Positions 25,179 to 34,777 of a stretch of DNA of 64,000 bases are shown piece by piece. Below the pieces are notes generated by a model, which worked only from the letters and a program-made list of their open reading frames with translations, was not told the origin of the DNA and did no database searches. The stretch's first letter is position 1; every line of letters starts with the position of its first letter. Both the position numbers and the translations under genes were made by a program. The DNA is from Serratia marcescens (lineage in GTDB: Bacteria > Pseudomonadota > Gammaproteobacteria > Enterobacterales > Enterobacteriaceae): assembly GCA_015548865.1 (NCBI GenBank), contig JADMXW010000015.1:62001-126000 (forward strand), in the 5' to 3' direction.

Positions 25179-26330
25179 ATGATGAAAGCTTTACATTTTG
25201 GTGCCGGAAATATCGGCCGTGGATTTATCGGAAAACTGCTGGCAGACGCCAACATCGAACTTACCTTTGCAGATGTGAATCAACCGCTGCTGGATGCCAT
25301 CAACAGTCGTAAGCAGTATCAGGTGAAAGTGGTTGGCGAACAGGCGCAGTTGGAAACGGTTAGCAACGTTAGCGCGGTGCACAGTGCAAGCCCAGAAGCT
25401 GTAGCACTGATTGCCGAGGCCGATTTGGTCACCACCGCGGTAGGACCGCAAATTCTCGAAAAAATCGCGGGAGCCATTGCTCAAGGTTTGGTGAAGCGTC
25501 ATACGCTTGGTAATACGCGTCCACTGAATATCATCGCTTGCGAAAATATGGTGCGCGGCACCACACAGCTAAAACAACATGTGTGGAAGCATCTGCCGGA
25601 GAACGAACAGGCGTGGGTAAACGAGCATGTTGGTTTTGTTGACTCAGCGGTAGACAGGATTGTCCCACCGGTGGAAGCGGGCCAGGACGATCCTTTGGCC
25701 GTGACGGTAGAAACCTTCAGTGAATGGATTGTGGACCAAACCCAATTCGTTGGATCGCTACCGCAGATTGCAGGCATGGAATTAACCGACAATCTGATGG
25801 CATTCGTTGAGCGTAAGCTGTTTACACTCAATACAGGTCATGCCATTACCGCGTATTTGGGGCAGCAGGCCCGCCATCAGACGATCCGAGATGCCATTCT
25901 GGATACCGAGGTGCGTGCTGTGGTGCGCGGTGCGATGGAAGAGAGCGGGGCAGTGCTGATTAAACGTTACGGTTTTGATGCCGAGAAGCATGCCGCGTAC
26001 ATCAACAAGATTTTGAGCCGCTTTGAAAACCCCTATCTGCACGACGATGTGGAGCGTGTGGGTCGTCAGCCGCTGCGTAAACTCAGTGCAGGCGATCGCC
26101 TGATCAAACCGCTGCTGGGCACGCTGGAATACCAATTGCCAAATGATAATCTGATCATCGGTATCGCAGCGGCAATGCATTATCGCAGCGAACAAGATCC
26201 GCAGGCGCAGGAATTAGCAACGTTGCTGGAGAACGTGGGGCCACAGGCTGCGTTGGCGCAAATTTCTGGTCTGGATGTGCAGAGTAAGGTTGTGGAGCAA
26301 GCAGTGAGTGTGTATAACGCCATGCAATAA
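25179..26330 (+). CDS. mtlD: Mannitol-1-phosphate 5-dehydrogenase
   Basis: A 383-residue enzyme that oxidises mannitol-1-phosphate to fructose-6-phosphate with NAD. The N-terminal Rossmann motif is [19 protein letters not shown]. The C-terminal domain has the catalytic region [12 protein letters not shown] and [12 protein letters not shown], and [23 protein letters not shown]. Sequence and length match E. coli MtlD. Either of two consecutive ATG codons (25179, 25182) may be used; AAAGG suits the first. mtlR follows after 24 bp. Confidence 0.97.
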   Translation: MMKALHFGAGNIGRGFIGKLLADANIELTFADVNQPLLDAINSRKQYQVKVVGEQAQLETVSNVSAVHSASPEAVALIAEADLVTTAVGPQILEKIAGAIAQGLVKRHTLGNTRPLNIIACENMVRGTTQLKQHVWKHLPENEQAWVNEHVGFVDSAVDRIVPPVEAGQDDPLAVTVETFSEWIVDQTQFVGSLPQIAGMELTDNLMAFVERKLFTLNTGHAITAYLGQQARHQTIRDAILDTEVRAVVRGAMEESGAVLIKRYGFDAEKHAAYINKILSRFENPYLHDDVERVGRQPLRKLSAGDRLIKPLLGTLEYQLPNDNLIIGIAAAMHYRSEQDPQAQELATLLENVGPQAALAQISGLDVQSKVVEQAVSVYNAMQ

Positions 26331-26354
26331 TTCGCGCCGTTTGGCAGGGACGTT

Positions 26355-26888
26355 ATGATGGAAGAAACTCAAGCTTTTGAGAATCGCGTGCTGGAATCCC
26401 TCAATGCGGCGAAGACGGTGCGCAGCTTTATGCTGAAAGCGGTTGAGCTGCTGGCGGAAGCCGTGAGTATTCTCATGCTGCAGATCTTCCGTAAAGACGA
26501 TTATGCGGTGAAATACGCAGTAGAGCCGTTAATGACCGGCAGCGGCCCGTTAGGGGATCTCTCCGTGCGTTTGAAGCTGATTTACGGTTTGGGCATGATC
26601 AGCCGTAAAGAGTACGAAGATGCAGAGCTGGTGCTTGCGTTGGGGGAAGAGTTATTCCACGACGAAAGCGACTACCGTTTCACGGATGACGAAATCCTCG
26701 GGCCGATTAACGAGCTGCATTGTGTCACTGCGTTGCCTCAACCTCCCGAGATGCTGGCTGGCAATGAATCGGCCGATCCATTGTTGATCCCGATGCAACA
26801 GCAGCGTTATCAGCAGGTGGTGCGTTCCACGCTGGTGCTTTCTTTGACGGCGTTAATCTCGCAGATTAGCCTTAAGAAAGCCTTTTAA
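26355..26888 (+). CDS. mtlR: Mannitol operon repressor MtlR
   Basis: A 177-residue all-helical regulator. Blocks shared with E. coli MtlR include ETQAFENRVLESLNAAKTVR, LQIFRKDDYAVKYAVEPL, GPLGDLSVRLKLIYGLGMI, TDDEILGPINELHCVTALP and the C-terminal ISQISLKKAF. MtlR represses mtlADR but lacks a typical helix-turn-helix; how it acts on DNA is not settled. Two adjacent ATG codons occur at the start. It is the last gene of the operon and is followed by a strong terminator. Confidence 0.95.
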   Translation: MMEETQAFENRVLESLNAAKTVRSFMLKAVELLAEAVSILMLQIFRKDDYAVKYAVEPLMTGSGPLGDLSVRLKLIYGLGMISRKEYEDAELVLALGEELFHDESDYRFTDDEILGPINELHCVTALPQPPEMLAGNESADPLLIPMQQQRYQQVVRSTLVLSLTALISQISLKKAF

Positions 26889-26910
26889 GTTTGTGGCTCT
26901 GAACGTTTAC

Positions 26911-26952
26911 GGGCGGTGCGTTATCACCATTAACGCACCGCCCGTTTTGTTT
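26911..26952 (+). terminator. Terminator of the mtlADR operon
   Basis: A 13-bp perfect stem (GGGCGGTGCGTTA / TAACGCACCGCCC, 26911-26943) is followed by GTTTTGTTTTTT. Confidence 0.9.
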
Positions 26953-27004
26953 TTTGCGCCGCGGGGTTTTATATCACCCCAGTTTACGCCTCGTCTGTCG
27001 GGGC

Positions 27005-28894
27005 TTACCGCTGATAGTCGAGTGTTGCAGGGCGTTCACCATAGCCTATCGCAGTATTGATACTGTTTGCTGACGGTGTAAGGCGAAATACCGAAACCGC
27101 TTCCGTCAGCACCTGCGTTTGCTCTTCCAACGAGTTGGCGGCGGCGGCGGATTGTTCCACCAGCGCCGCGTTCTGTTGCGTGGTGCCGTCCATTTCCGCA
27201 ATCGCCTGGCTGACCTGAGCAATGCCACGGCTCTGCTCTTCAGAGGCTGTAGCGATTTCGCCCATGATATCGTGCACCTGTGTTACTGATTTCACGATGT
27301 TATTCATTGTCTTGCCCGCATTGGTGACCAGATTGGCTCCCTGACTGATTTGCGAGACTGACTCACTGATTAACCCTTCGATTTCTTTGGCTGCTTGCGA
27401 GCTGCGCTGTGCGAGATTGCGCACTTCGCCTGCGACCACGGCAAAACCACGCCCTTGCTCTCCGGCACGGGCCGCTTCTACCGCTGCGTTTAGCGCCAGA
27501 ATGTTGGTCTGGAATGCAATGCTGTTGATGACCGAAGTGATCTCGGCAATGCGCTTGGAGCTCTGTTCGATATCCACCATGGTCTGTACCACATGGCCTA
27601 CCTGCTCGCCGCCCTGTTTGGCTGTTTGCGAGGCGTTAACCACTAACTTGTTGGCATGGTTGGCGTTATCCGCATTTTGCTTCACTGTGGCTGTCAGTTG
27701 TTCCATGCTGGCCGCCGTTTGCTCTACCGCTGCCGCTTGCTGCTCGGTGCGGGAAGAGAGATCGGTGTTACCGGCGACGATCTCGCTGGCAGCAGTAGAA
27801 ATTTGGCCGACGCCAACGCGGATGTCATCAATCATTTGATGCAGGTTGCCGTTCATTTTTGCCATTGCGTTCAATAACTGGCCCAGTTCGTCACGGCGTG
27901 AGGTTGACACTTTCATGGTCAGATCCCCCGTGGCAATACGTTCAGCGATGGTCAATGTATGGGTCAGTGGCGCAGTGATTTGGCGCGAAATGAACCAGGC
28001 AATCAGAAGGCCCACCAACAGCGTGATCAAGGCCGTGACGGTCAATTGGATTTCTGACGTGCGCACATTGTGGTCGGTTTGCTGCAACTGTGCATTCAGG
28101 AGCTCCGTGATACGCTCGCCGAGCGCGACGGCGATGTCGTTCATCTGCGTGACGCTCTCCATCTCTTTCTGATAAGCCGGCATGTAAGAGAGCACCTGCT
28201 CCTCATAGTGGTTCATGGTAGTCAGAACCGGGTCCAGCGTTTCCCGCTGCTCAACAGAAAGGCTCTGGCTCAGGAAGGTTAGCGCCGTTTGTGCTTCATT
28301 GATGCTGTCGGTCAGCGTTTCTTCTGCTGCTTTGGTGCGCTCCAGTAGCAAATTGTCCAGATGGAAACGCACTGTCATTAGCTTGGTTTTAAAATCGGCC
28401 AGCAGCAGTTGCTGTGACTGACTATCGCCCGTTGCGCGCAGTTGATCGTCAAGCTTGCTCATTGCTTGGTCTGTGCCGTCCAGGTTCCAGCTTTTTTTGA
28501 CGTTATCTTTCGTGGTAACGGCATCCAGATAGTTTTGGCGCTGTTGTTTGTAGCTGTTTATCGTGGTTGCGATGCTATCCAGCGTTTTAATATCCTGAGC
28601 TGACCAGCTTAGCGTTTTGGCCTGAGCGACCAGCGTATTGATATTGTCGATATGAATACTGTTTTGCTTAATATCGTTCAGATCGTAGTTAGCGCCAAAC
28701 CGTGCACGATAATATTTAGCCTGATTAACCTCGGTATTAATCTGATTACTCAAATTAACTTTTTGAATACTTTCTTGTAACGACTCAATGTAGCTAATTC
28801 CTCGGCCCGCAATCAGTGCGGTTAACAGCAATACCAAAAAGAACCCCAGCCCTAATTTCTTACCGACATTGATATTTTCAAACTTGATAGCCAT
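27005..28894 (-). CDS. Methyl-accepting chemotaxis protein (HBM-type sensor)
   Basis: A 629-residue chemoreceptor. One membrane segment is at about residues 10-32 ([17 protein letters not shown]) and a second at about 285-310 ([20 protein letters not shown]). Between them lies a long helical periplasmic sensor whose start ([20 protein letters not shown]) resembles the helical bimodular (HBM) ligand domain. A HAMP domain follows ([20 protein letters not shown]), then the signalling hairpin with the tip sequence [20 protein letters not shown] and the expected methylation-helix repeats. It ends without a NWETF-type CheR pentapeptide. The start at 28894 ([11 protein letters not shown]) is chosen by topology. 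The ligand is unknown. Confidence 0.93.
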   Translation of the reverse strand: MAIKFENINVGKKLGLGFFLVLLLTALIAGRGISYIESLQESIQKVNLSNQINTEVNQAKYYRARFGANYDLNDIKQNSIHIDNINTLVAQAKTLSWSAQDIKTLDSIATTINSYKQQRQNYLDAVTTKDNVKKSWNLDGTDQAMSKLDDQLRATGDSQSQQLLLADFKTKLMTVRFHLDNLLLERTKAAEETLTDSINEAQTALTFLSQSLSVEQRETLDPVLTTMNHYEEQVLSYMPAYQKEMESVTQMNDIAVALGERITELLNAQLQQTDHNVRTSEIQLTVTALITLLVGLLIAWFISRQITAPLTHTLTIAERIATGDLTMKVSTSRRDELGQLLNAMAKMNGNLHQMIDDIRVGVGQISTAASEIVAGNTDLSSRTEQQAAAVEQTAASMEQLTATVKQNADNANHANKLVVNASQTAKQGGEQVGHVVQTMVDIEQSSKRIAEITSVINSIAFQTNILALNAAVEAARAGEQGRGFAVVAGEVRNLAQRSSQAAKEIEGLISESVSQISQGANLVTNAGKTMNNIVKSVTQVHDIMGEIATASEEQSRGIAQVSQAIAEMDGTTQQNAALVEQSAAAANSLEEQTQVLTEAVSVFRLTPSANSINTAIGYGERPATLDYQR

Positions 28895-29325
28895 TCTGTT
28901 TTTCCACTGTGTGTGAAGCCAAACAATGGCGTCTATCCGGGGAGCGCACAAGCTCACGCCGTGCGGTGGGGTGTCAGACACCGGGGTGTCAGGCTGAAGG
29001 CACGTCAGGAAAGAAAGACAAGCTCCGTGTCAGCGTGTGGCTATGTACCGTATTGCACCGTACAAACCGTATTCACCTTCCCATGGTAATATTCCGGATG
29101 GGATAGACTGCCTACTTCAGACAGCAGGCACTGCCATCTGATGCGGTGTTAATCGCTCGCAATCGGGTACATGGCCGCGTGTGCAGCAAAGAAGGCAGCA
29201 CAAAACACAGCATGATTTCGACGAGTTAACCCCGGCAGCATAAATGAAAATGTAGCCTTTAAAAAATTTTTTAATTGTTTAAATGTAAGAAAGGTGAAAC
29301 GAGTCAGCGAGTGATAAGTAAAAAA
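28895..29325. other. 430-bp gap between the chemoreceptor and sodA genes
   Basis: I see no supportable gene. One 63-codon frame exists on the minus strand but lacks a ribosome site and is Phe-rich by composition. A flagellar sigma-28 promoter for the chemoreceptor could not be recognised. Confidence 0.5.
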
Positions 29326-29358
29326 AAACCGAAATAACAAAATCTTATTTCGGTTTTA
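29326..29358. terminator. Bidirectional terminator after sodA
   Basis: AAACCGAAATAA pairs with TTATTTCGGTTT. A-runs lie on the left and T-rich bases on the right, so it ends sodA on the minus strand and could also act on the plus strand. Confidence 0.85.
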
Positions 29359-29383
29359 TTCGTTTTCCTGTCGTCAGGACAGA

Positions 29384-30007
29384 TTATTTAGCGGCAGCAA
29401 AACGCGCAGCAGCTTCATCCCAGTTCACCACGTTCCAGAAGGCTTTGATGTAATCCGGGCGACGGTTTTGATATTTCAGGTAGTAAGCGTGTTCCCACAC
29501 GTCAAGTGCGACGATCGGGTAACCGGAGGCGCCGGAAATGGCTTCACCCATCAGCGGGCTATCCTGGTTAGCGGTGGAAACCACAGCCAGTTTGCCGTCT
29601 TCTTTCAATACCAGCCACGCCCAGCCTGAGCCGAAACGGGTTGCAGCAGCCTGCTCAAATTTTTCTTTGAATGCATCAACGCTGCCGAAATCGCGTTCGA
29701 TAGCCGCTTTCAGATCGCCGCCCAGCGTGGTGCCCAGTTTCAGGCCTTTCCAGAACAGGCTGTGGTTAGCATGGCCGCCTGCGTTGTTGCGCAGTGCTGC
29801 TTTCTTCTCTGCTGGCACTTTATCCAGCTTGGCGATCAGTTCTTCTGCGGAGAGGCTAGCGAATTCCGGCAGACTTTCCAGCGCTGCGTTAGCGTTATTG
29901 ACGTAAGCCTGGTGGTGCTTGGAGTGATGGATTTCCATCGTTTGTTTGTCGAAATGCGGTTCCAGCGCGTCATAAGCGTAAGGCAGGGATGGCAGTGAAT
30001 AACTCAT
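29384..30007 (-). CDS. sodA: Superoxide dismutase [Mn]
   Basis: A 207-residue Mn/Fe-type superoxide dismutase that converts superoxide to hydrogen peroxide and oxygen in the cytoplasm. Metal ligands can be seen: His27 ([15 protein letters not shown]), the His of [10 protein letters not shown], and Asp and His in [24 protein letters not shown] is conserved. The start [20 protein letters not shown] matches E. coli SodA; GGAGATG precedes the ATG at 30007. The 285-bp upstream gap should carry Sox/Fur-type control, but I could not assign sites with confidence. Confidence 0.97.
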   Translation of the reverse strand: MSYSLPSLPYAYDALEPHFDKQTMEIHHSKHHQAYVNNANAALESLPEFASLSAEELIAKLDKVPAEKKAALRNNAGGHANHSLFWKGLKLGTTLGGDLKAAIERDFGSVDAFKEKFEQAAATRFGSGWAWLVLKEDGKLAVVSTANQDSPLMGEAISGASGYPIVALDVWEHAYYLKYQNRRPDYIKAFWNVVNWDEAAARFAAAK

Positions 30008-30292
30008 ATTTATCATCTCCATAGTTGTACTACTAAATAATCGCGAGCGTGCTTGGTCTGCGTTGTGGCGCGCGCGTGATAGTCAGGTACGGCACGCCTC
30101 AAGCGGTAGTGGTTAACAAACAACCGTTTGTTAGCGTCGCGTAATCATGAGGTTCATTATAGTTAATTAAATGATCTTGAAAACGATTATTCGCGCCGCA
30201 ATCACACTGAGGTTGCTCGTTTACCCCAGGAAAACAAACGGTTATATCATTGTTGCCTAAGCTAAAAACAGATTAATCTATCCGCACCTACC

Positions 30293-31105
30293 TCATGTGC
30301 TGTCGTGCAGGCGCTGCGGGTGGGTGTAAATGGTCGCTCGGCCAGGGCGACAAAAGCCCACGAGCGTCAGGTTGCAACGTTCAGCGACATCAATGGCGAG
30401 CGACGTTGCTGCCGAGACGGCAAACACAATCTCGACGCCGCACATGGCGGCTTTCTGCACCATCTCATAGCTGGCACGGCTGGAAACCAACACAGCACCC
30501 GATTGCCAGGGGCGCGTAGCACGCACGCCCAGAAGTTTATCGAGCGCAACATGGCGACCAACATCTTCGCAGCCGCCCAAAATCGTCCCTTCACTGGAAA
30601 GCCACGCTGCTGCATGAGTAGAGCCGGTCAATTGACCGATGTGCTGTACCTCTGTCAGTTGCTTTAATGCATCCCCTAACTGGTTCAGCGAGAAAGTTTG
30701 TGTGAAAGGCAGCGGTGTGACCGGTTTGCCGATCTCTTCCAGCTGTTCGACACCGCAAACGCCACAGCCGGTGCGGCCGTTCATGGCTCGCCGGCGCTCT
30801 TTTAACCCGGCAAAGCGGCGGCTGGATAGCTCTATCTGGACTTCAATACCGTTACAGACGGGTTGTACGTCCATGCCGTAAATCTCTTGCGGTGACGTGA
30901 TAATACCTTCCGACAGGGAAAAACCTAACGCAAAGGCCTCCAGATCTTTTGGCGTAGCCATCATCACCACATGGGAAATGCCGTTGTACACCAGTGCAAC
31001 GGGCACTTCTTCCGCCAGCCAGTCGGTTTTGGCCTGAGACAGGCTGCCTTGGTGGCGTACGCTTCGTTGGCATGCGCCCTCAAGCGCAGGGATCGCTTCT
31101 TCCAC
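30293..31105 (-). CDS. fdhD: Sulfurtransferase FdhD for formate dehydrogenase maturation
   Basis: A 270-residue protein that passes sulfur from IscS to the molybdenum cofactor of formate dehydrogenases. The redox Cys pair is Cys114/Cys117 in RTGCGVCG. Other family blocks are [78 protein letters not shown] and [20 protein letters not shown]. The start is GTG at 31105, preceded by TGGGG. It diverges from aldB across a 297-bp gap. No formate dehydrogenase structural gene is in the window. Confidence 0.95.
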   Translation of the reverse strand: MEEAIPALEGACQRSVRHQGSLSQAKTDWLAEEVPVALVYNGISHVVMMATPKDLEAFALGFSLSEGIITSPQEIYGMDVQPVCNGIEVQIELSSRRFAGLKERRRAMNGRTGCGVCGVEQLEEIGKPVTPLPFTQTFSLNQLGDALKQLTEVQHIGQLTGSTHAAAWLSSEGTILGGCEDVGRHVALDKLLGVRATRPWQSGAVLVSSRASYEMVQKAAMCGVEIVFAVSAATSLAIDVAERCNLTLVGFCRPGRATIYTHPQRLHDST

Positions 31106-31402
31106 GTGTTATCCCCATAAGATATTCATTCTGGAGTAGAAAGCCATTATTTCACCCCACTGGGTGTGATGCGAGTTTTATCGTGGAAAGCCGTGATTTG
31201 CCTGTGGCAGAGGGCACAAAAGGAGGTATGAGCACAGCGCAAAGTGTGCGTTTCCTCGAAGAGTCAGTAAACAGCGCGGCAGGCGAGCCGATTTGTGTAT
31301 ACGCTTGGTAAACTATCCTTGATGTTAGCAACTTTTTGCATATTGGCTCTGTTTTCATGCGGCCTGGCCGCGCAACCGTACGGCGAAGAAAAGGAGACCT
31401 CA

Positions 31403-32941
31403 ATGGCACATCACACCGCTGAAGACCGGGTCGCGCCCGGCAACTATGCCCATCCCCTCAATCTGAAAAAACGCTATGACAACTTTATTGGCGGCACTTG
31501 GGTGCCTCCCGTCAGTGGCGACTATTTCGTTAACCTGACGCCTGTCACCGGGCAACCCCTGTGTGAAGTCGCCAGTTCCGGCATGCGTGATGTTGATCAT
31601 GCGCTGGATGCCGCCCATAACGCCAAGGCAGAGTGGGGGGCGATGTCGGTGCAGGAACGCGCTTTGCTGCTGAACCGCATTGCAGATCGTATGGAGGAAA
31701 ACCTGGAACTGCTGGCGTATGTCGAAACCTGGGATAACGGGAAACCGATTCGCGAGACGCTAGGGGCTGACGTTCCACTGGCGATCGACCATTTCCGCTA
31801 CTTTGCCGCCTGTGCCCGCGCACAGGAAGGGGCTATCAGCGAAATCGACAAGGATACTGTCGCATACCATTTTCACGAACCTCTGGGTGTGGTGGGGCAG
31901 ATTATTCCATGGAATTTCCCCCTGTTGATGGCCTGTTGGAAAATGGCTCCGGCGTTGGCGGCAGGCAACTGTATCGTACTTAAACCTGCGAAATTAACGC
32001 CGCTCTCCGTGCTGATGCTGATGGAACTGATTCAGGATTTATTGCCGCCGGGCGTGATCAACGTGGTGAATGGTTCTGGCAGTGAGATCGGAGAGTATTT
32101 GGCGACGTCGCCACGCATTGCGAAAGTGGCGTTTACCGGTTCCACCGAAGTGGGGCAGCAAATCATGAGCTACGCGGCACGTAATGTGGTGCCCGTGACG
32201 CTGGAGTTAGGCGGGAAATCCCCCAATATCTTTTTTGCTGATGTGATGGACAAAGAAGACAGCTATTTCGATAAGGTGTTGGAAGGCTTCACGTTGTTCG
32301 CTTTTAACCAAGGGGAAGTCTGTACTTGCCCAAGCCGGGCATTGATTCAGGAGTCCATCTATGACCGTTTTATGGAACGAGCAATCAAACGGGTTGAAGC
32401 TATCCGCATTGGTAACCCACTGGACAGCCAGACGATGATGGGAGCACAGGTATCTGAAGGGCAATTGAAAACCATCCTTGATTACATTGAAGTGGGTAAG
32501 CAGGAAGGCGCACGGATTCTGACCGGCGGGCGACGTAAAGCATTGCCGGATGCATTGACGCAGGGCTACTACCTGGAGCCGACCGTGTTGTTCGGTAAGA
32601 ACAGCATGCGCGTGTTTCAGGAGGAAATTTTTGGTCCGGTGCTCGCTGTCACCACGTTCAAAACCATGGATGATGCGCTGGAGATCGCCAACGATACCCA
32701 CTATGGATTGGGCGCAGGGGTGTGGAGCCGTAACAGCAACATAGCCTATCGTATGGGGCGCGGTATTCAGGCGGGGCGCGTATGGACCAACTGCTACCAT
32801 GCTTATCCGGCACATGCGGCTTTTGGCGGCTATAAACAGTCAGGCATTGGCCGTGAGAATCACAAGATGATGCTGGAACATTACCAGCAAACCAAGTGCT
32901 TGTTGGTGAGTTACTCTGACAAACCGCTTGGGTTATTCTGA
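31403..32941 (+). CDS. aldB: Aldehyde dehydrogenase AldB
   Basis: A 512-residue NAD(P)-dependent aldehyde dehydrogenase. Visible are [20 protein letters not shown], the nucleotide motif [11 protein letters not shown], the catalytic Glu in [13 protein letters not shown], the catalytic Cys in [14 protein letters not shown], and [15 protein letters not shown]. The C-terminus [15 protein letters not shown] is the same as in E. coli AldB, which oxidises acetaldehyde and other short aldehydes. I chose the ATG at 31403 (AAGGAGACCTCA upstream). The frame is open 36 codons further and would encode a signal-like hydrophobic stretch, but homology begins at 31403. Confidence 0.95.
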   Translation: MAHHTAEDRVAPGNYAHPLNLKKRYDNFIGGTWVPPVSGDYFVNLTPVTGQPLCEVASSGMRDVDHALDAAHNAKAEWGAMSVQERALLLNRIADRMEENLELLAYVETWDNGKPIRETLGADVPLAIDHFRYFAACARAQEGAISEIDKDTVAYHFHEPLGVVGQIIPWNFPLLMACWKMAPALAAGNCIVLKPAKLTPLSVLMLMELIQDLLPPGVINVVNGSGSEIGEYLATSPRIAKVAFTGSTEVGQQIMSYAARNVVPVTLELGGKSPNIFFADVMDKEDSYFDKVLEGFTLFAFNQGEVCTCPSRALIQESIYDRFMERAIKRVEAIRIGNPLDSQTMMGAQVSEGQLKTILDYIEVGKQEGARILTGGRRKALPDALTQGYYLEPTVLFGKNSMRVFQEEIFGPVLAVTTFKTMDDALEIANDTHYGLGAGVWSRNSNIAYRMGRGIQAGRVWTNCYHAYPAHAAFGGYKQSGIGRENHKMMLEHYQQTKCLLVSYSDKPLGLF

Positions 32942-32984
32942 CGGTTTGTAGCTATCGCTCAGGTGGTTGCTGACAAACCCTTTT

Positions 32985-33196
32985 CGGCATGTCCGTGTTT
33001 CCCGGCGAATCACGGCGAGGGGCCATTATGGGGTACATCCATGTACCCCACCCTACGGGCCAGCGCACACGCTGTTCAAATTTGCTCCAGGCAAATTTGT
33101 CGGCGGCTTATGCTGCTACGACCCCATCGACGCACTTCGCCTAATCACGGACTTTGTCATCAGTCACAACGCCCGTCTAAGACGGGCGTTGTGTTT
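32985..33196 (+). repeat. Hairpin-rich intergenic repeat element and aldB terminator
   Basis: Three hairpins follow one another: GGGGTACAT / ATGTACCCC (33028-33047), CAAATTTG..CAAATTTG (33077-33099), and a terminator with arms ACAACGCCCGTCT / AGACGGGCGTTGT (33166-33192). The stretch 33113-33165 is the second copy of the block at 9891 onward. The whole looks like a dispersed enterobacterial intergenic element inserted between aldB and the next gene. Confidence 0.55.
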
Positions 33197-33220
33197 TGTT
33201 CTATCACGAAGGAACGTTGT

Positions 33221-33673
33221 GTGACGATAATTTCTGTGCGCGAAAACCCGCACTGGGCTGCAGCGGCGACGATTTATTTTCAGGAACAGTGGGCATCCGA
33301 AGAGACGATGATGTTGTATCAGGATGCAATTGAACAATCATTAGCAGCGGAGAATCCGTTGCCGCAATGGTATTTGCTCATTGAAGACGAGCGGGTTATT
33401 GGTTGTGCTGGACTGATCACCAATGATTTTATCAGCCGTATGGAGCTTTACCCGTGGCTGTGTGCGCTTTATGTGGAGCCAGACTCTCGTTCTCGCGGTC
33501 ACGGTCGCCAATTGATTCGTCATGTCGCCGATGAAGCGAAACGGCATGGATTTTCCCACCTTCATCTGTGTACCGATCTGATCGGATTCTATGAACAAGC
33601 GGAATTTGTGTATGCGGGGGAGGGATATCACCCATGGGGTGAATCATCACGCGTCTACTCATTAGTGTTGTGA
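33221..33673 (+). CDS. GNAT-family N-acetyltransferase
   Basis: A 150-residue acetyltransferase-fold protein. The acetyl-CoA motif is YVEPDSRSRGHGRQLIRHVA (about residues 85-105), followed by GFSHLHLCTDLIGFYEQAEF. The substrate is unknown. I placed the start at the GTG at 33221 because AAGGA lies 7 bases before it and homology begins there; the open frame to 32963 runs through the intergenic repeat element and its terminator. It is a single gene between aldB and wecH. Confidence 0.85.
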   Translation: MTIISVRENPHWAAAATIYFQEQWASEETMMLYQDAIEQSLAAENPLPQWYLLIEDERVIGCAGLITNDFISRMELYPWLCALYVEPDSRSRGHGRQLIRHVADEAKRHGFSHLHLCTDLIGFYEQAEFVYAGEGYHPWGESSRVYSLVL

Positions 33674-33784
33674 TGTGAGTGGATCGCCAGACATCTGGCA
33701 TAACGGCATTTCCAGAAACCATGCCATTGAGGCATAACCGGATGAGGACTACCCTTATGTTGTTAAAAACAAAAGGGGAGTCTC

Positions 33785-34777
33785 ATGTCGGACAAGATAG
33801 GCTGGGTCGATAATCTACGCGCCATCGCCTGCCTGATGGTCGTGTTGATCCATAGCACCACCTATTACATCACGGCGGCAGGCATGCCGGGAGAGCGCCA
33901 TTGGGATGTGGCAAACCTGCTAAATTCTGCTTCCCGCGTGGGGGTGCCGTTGTTCTTTATGATTTCGGGCTACCTGTTTTTTGGTGAGCGGCAGGCGGAA
34001 AAAAAGCATATTTTGCGTATTGGTTTCTGTCTGCTGTTTTACAGTGCGGTATCACTGGCGTATATGGCGCTGTTGACACCGATTCATGAAGGCAATGCGC
34101 TACGACTGTTTTGGCAGAGGCCGGTCTTTTATCATCTTTGGTTTTTTTATGCGATTCTGACGATCTATTTGTTATCACCGTTAATACGAGTTCCCCCAGT
34201 TTCGGGGCGATATCTCACTGTAGTCGTTTTGATTTTGGCCGTTGTCGCTAATCCCCATACGCCGGAGCTTACAATAGGGCATACTCCGCTATTGCCGATC
34301 AATTTGTATATTGTGGGCGACACGTTTTACTACCTGCTGTATGCGGTTGTAGGGCGTGCGCTGGGGGTGTTGACGCCTACGCGTTGGGTGACGCTGGGTG
34401 CGGCACCGTTGTTTGTTGTCTCTGTATTGCTGATCGCGATGGGCACTTCGCAGCAAACTATGGCAAACGACAACTTTACCCAAACCTTCTACCTCTACGC
34501 CAACCCATTGGTGTTTATTGCAGCGGTATGCCTGATGATCCTGTTCAAGGCATCAGTACTAAGTGCACCTTTGCCCGGATTTTCGTTTATCTCCCGCCAC
34601 TCTCTGGCTATTTACGGCTTCCATGCCCTGATCATTCACTTTATTCGTACTCGCGATTTGGCCCTAAAAGATTGGCCGATATTGGATATCTTTTACGTTT
34701 TCCTCTGTGCGGTTGTGTGCAGCATGTTGCTCTCCCTATTGGTACAGCGTTGTGATATTCGGCGTTGGGTTAGCTAA
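33785..34777 (+). CDS. wecH: O-acetyltransferase WecH (enterobacterial common antigen)
   Basis: A 330-residue polytopic acyltransferase-3 family protein with about ten hydrophobic segments. Family blocks are WVDNLRAIACLMVVLIHSTT with the active-site His, SRVGVPLFFMISGYLFFGER, FYHLWFFYAILTIYLLSPLI, and FISRHSLAIYGFHALIIHFI. E. coli WecH (YiaH) O-acetylates GlcNAc of enterobacterial common antigen. The similarity runs over the full length. GGGGAG precedes the ATG. Its TAA overlaps the convergent xylB stop by four bases, so the ends of both mRNAs must overlap. Confidence 0.92.
   Translation: MSDKIGWVDNLRAIACLMVVLIHSTTYYITAAGMPGERHWDVANLLNSASRVGVPLFFMISGYLFFGERQAEKKHILRIGFCLLFYSAVSLAYMALLTPIHEGNALRLFWQRPVFYHLWFFYAILTIYLLSPLIRVPPVSGRYLTVVVLILAVVANPHTPELTIGHTPLLPINLYIVGDTFYYLLYAVVGRALGVLTPTRWVTLGAAPLFVVSVLLIAMGTSQQTMANDNFTQTFYLYANPLVFIAAVCLMILFKASVLSAPLPGFSFISRHSLAIYGFHALIIHFIRTRDLALKDWPILDIFYVFLCAVVCSMLLSLLVQRCDIRRWVS

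Noticed and set aside
29149-29340. 63-codon Phe-rich minus-strand frame before sodA
   Set aside because: No ribosome site, it overlaps the sodA terminator region, and its composition follows from A/T runs.
31295-31402. Signal-peptide-like extension in frame with aldB
   Set aside because: AldB enzymes are cytoplasmic, homology and an excellent ribosome site start at 31403, and the hydrophobic stretch is probably chance.
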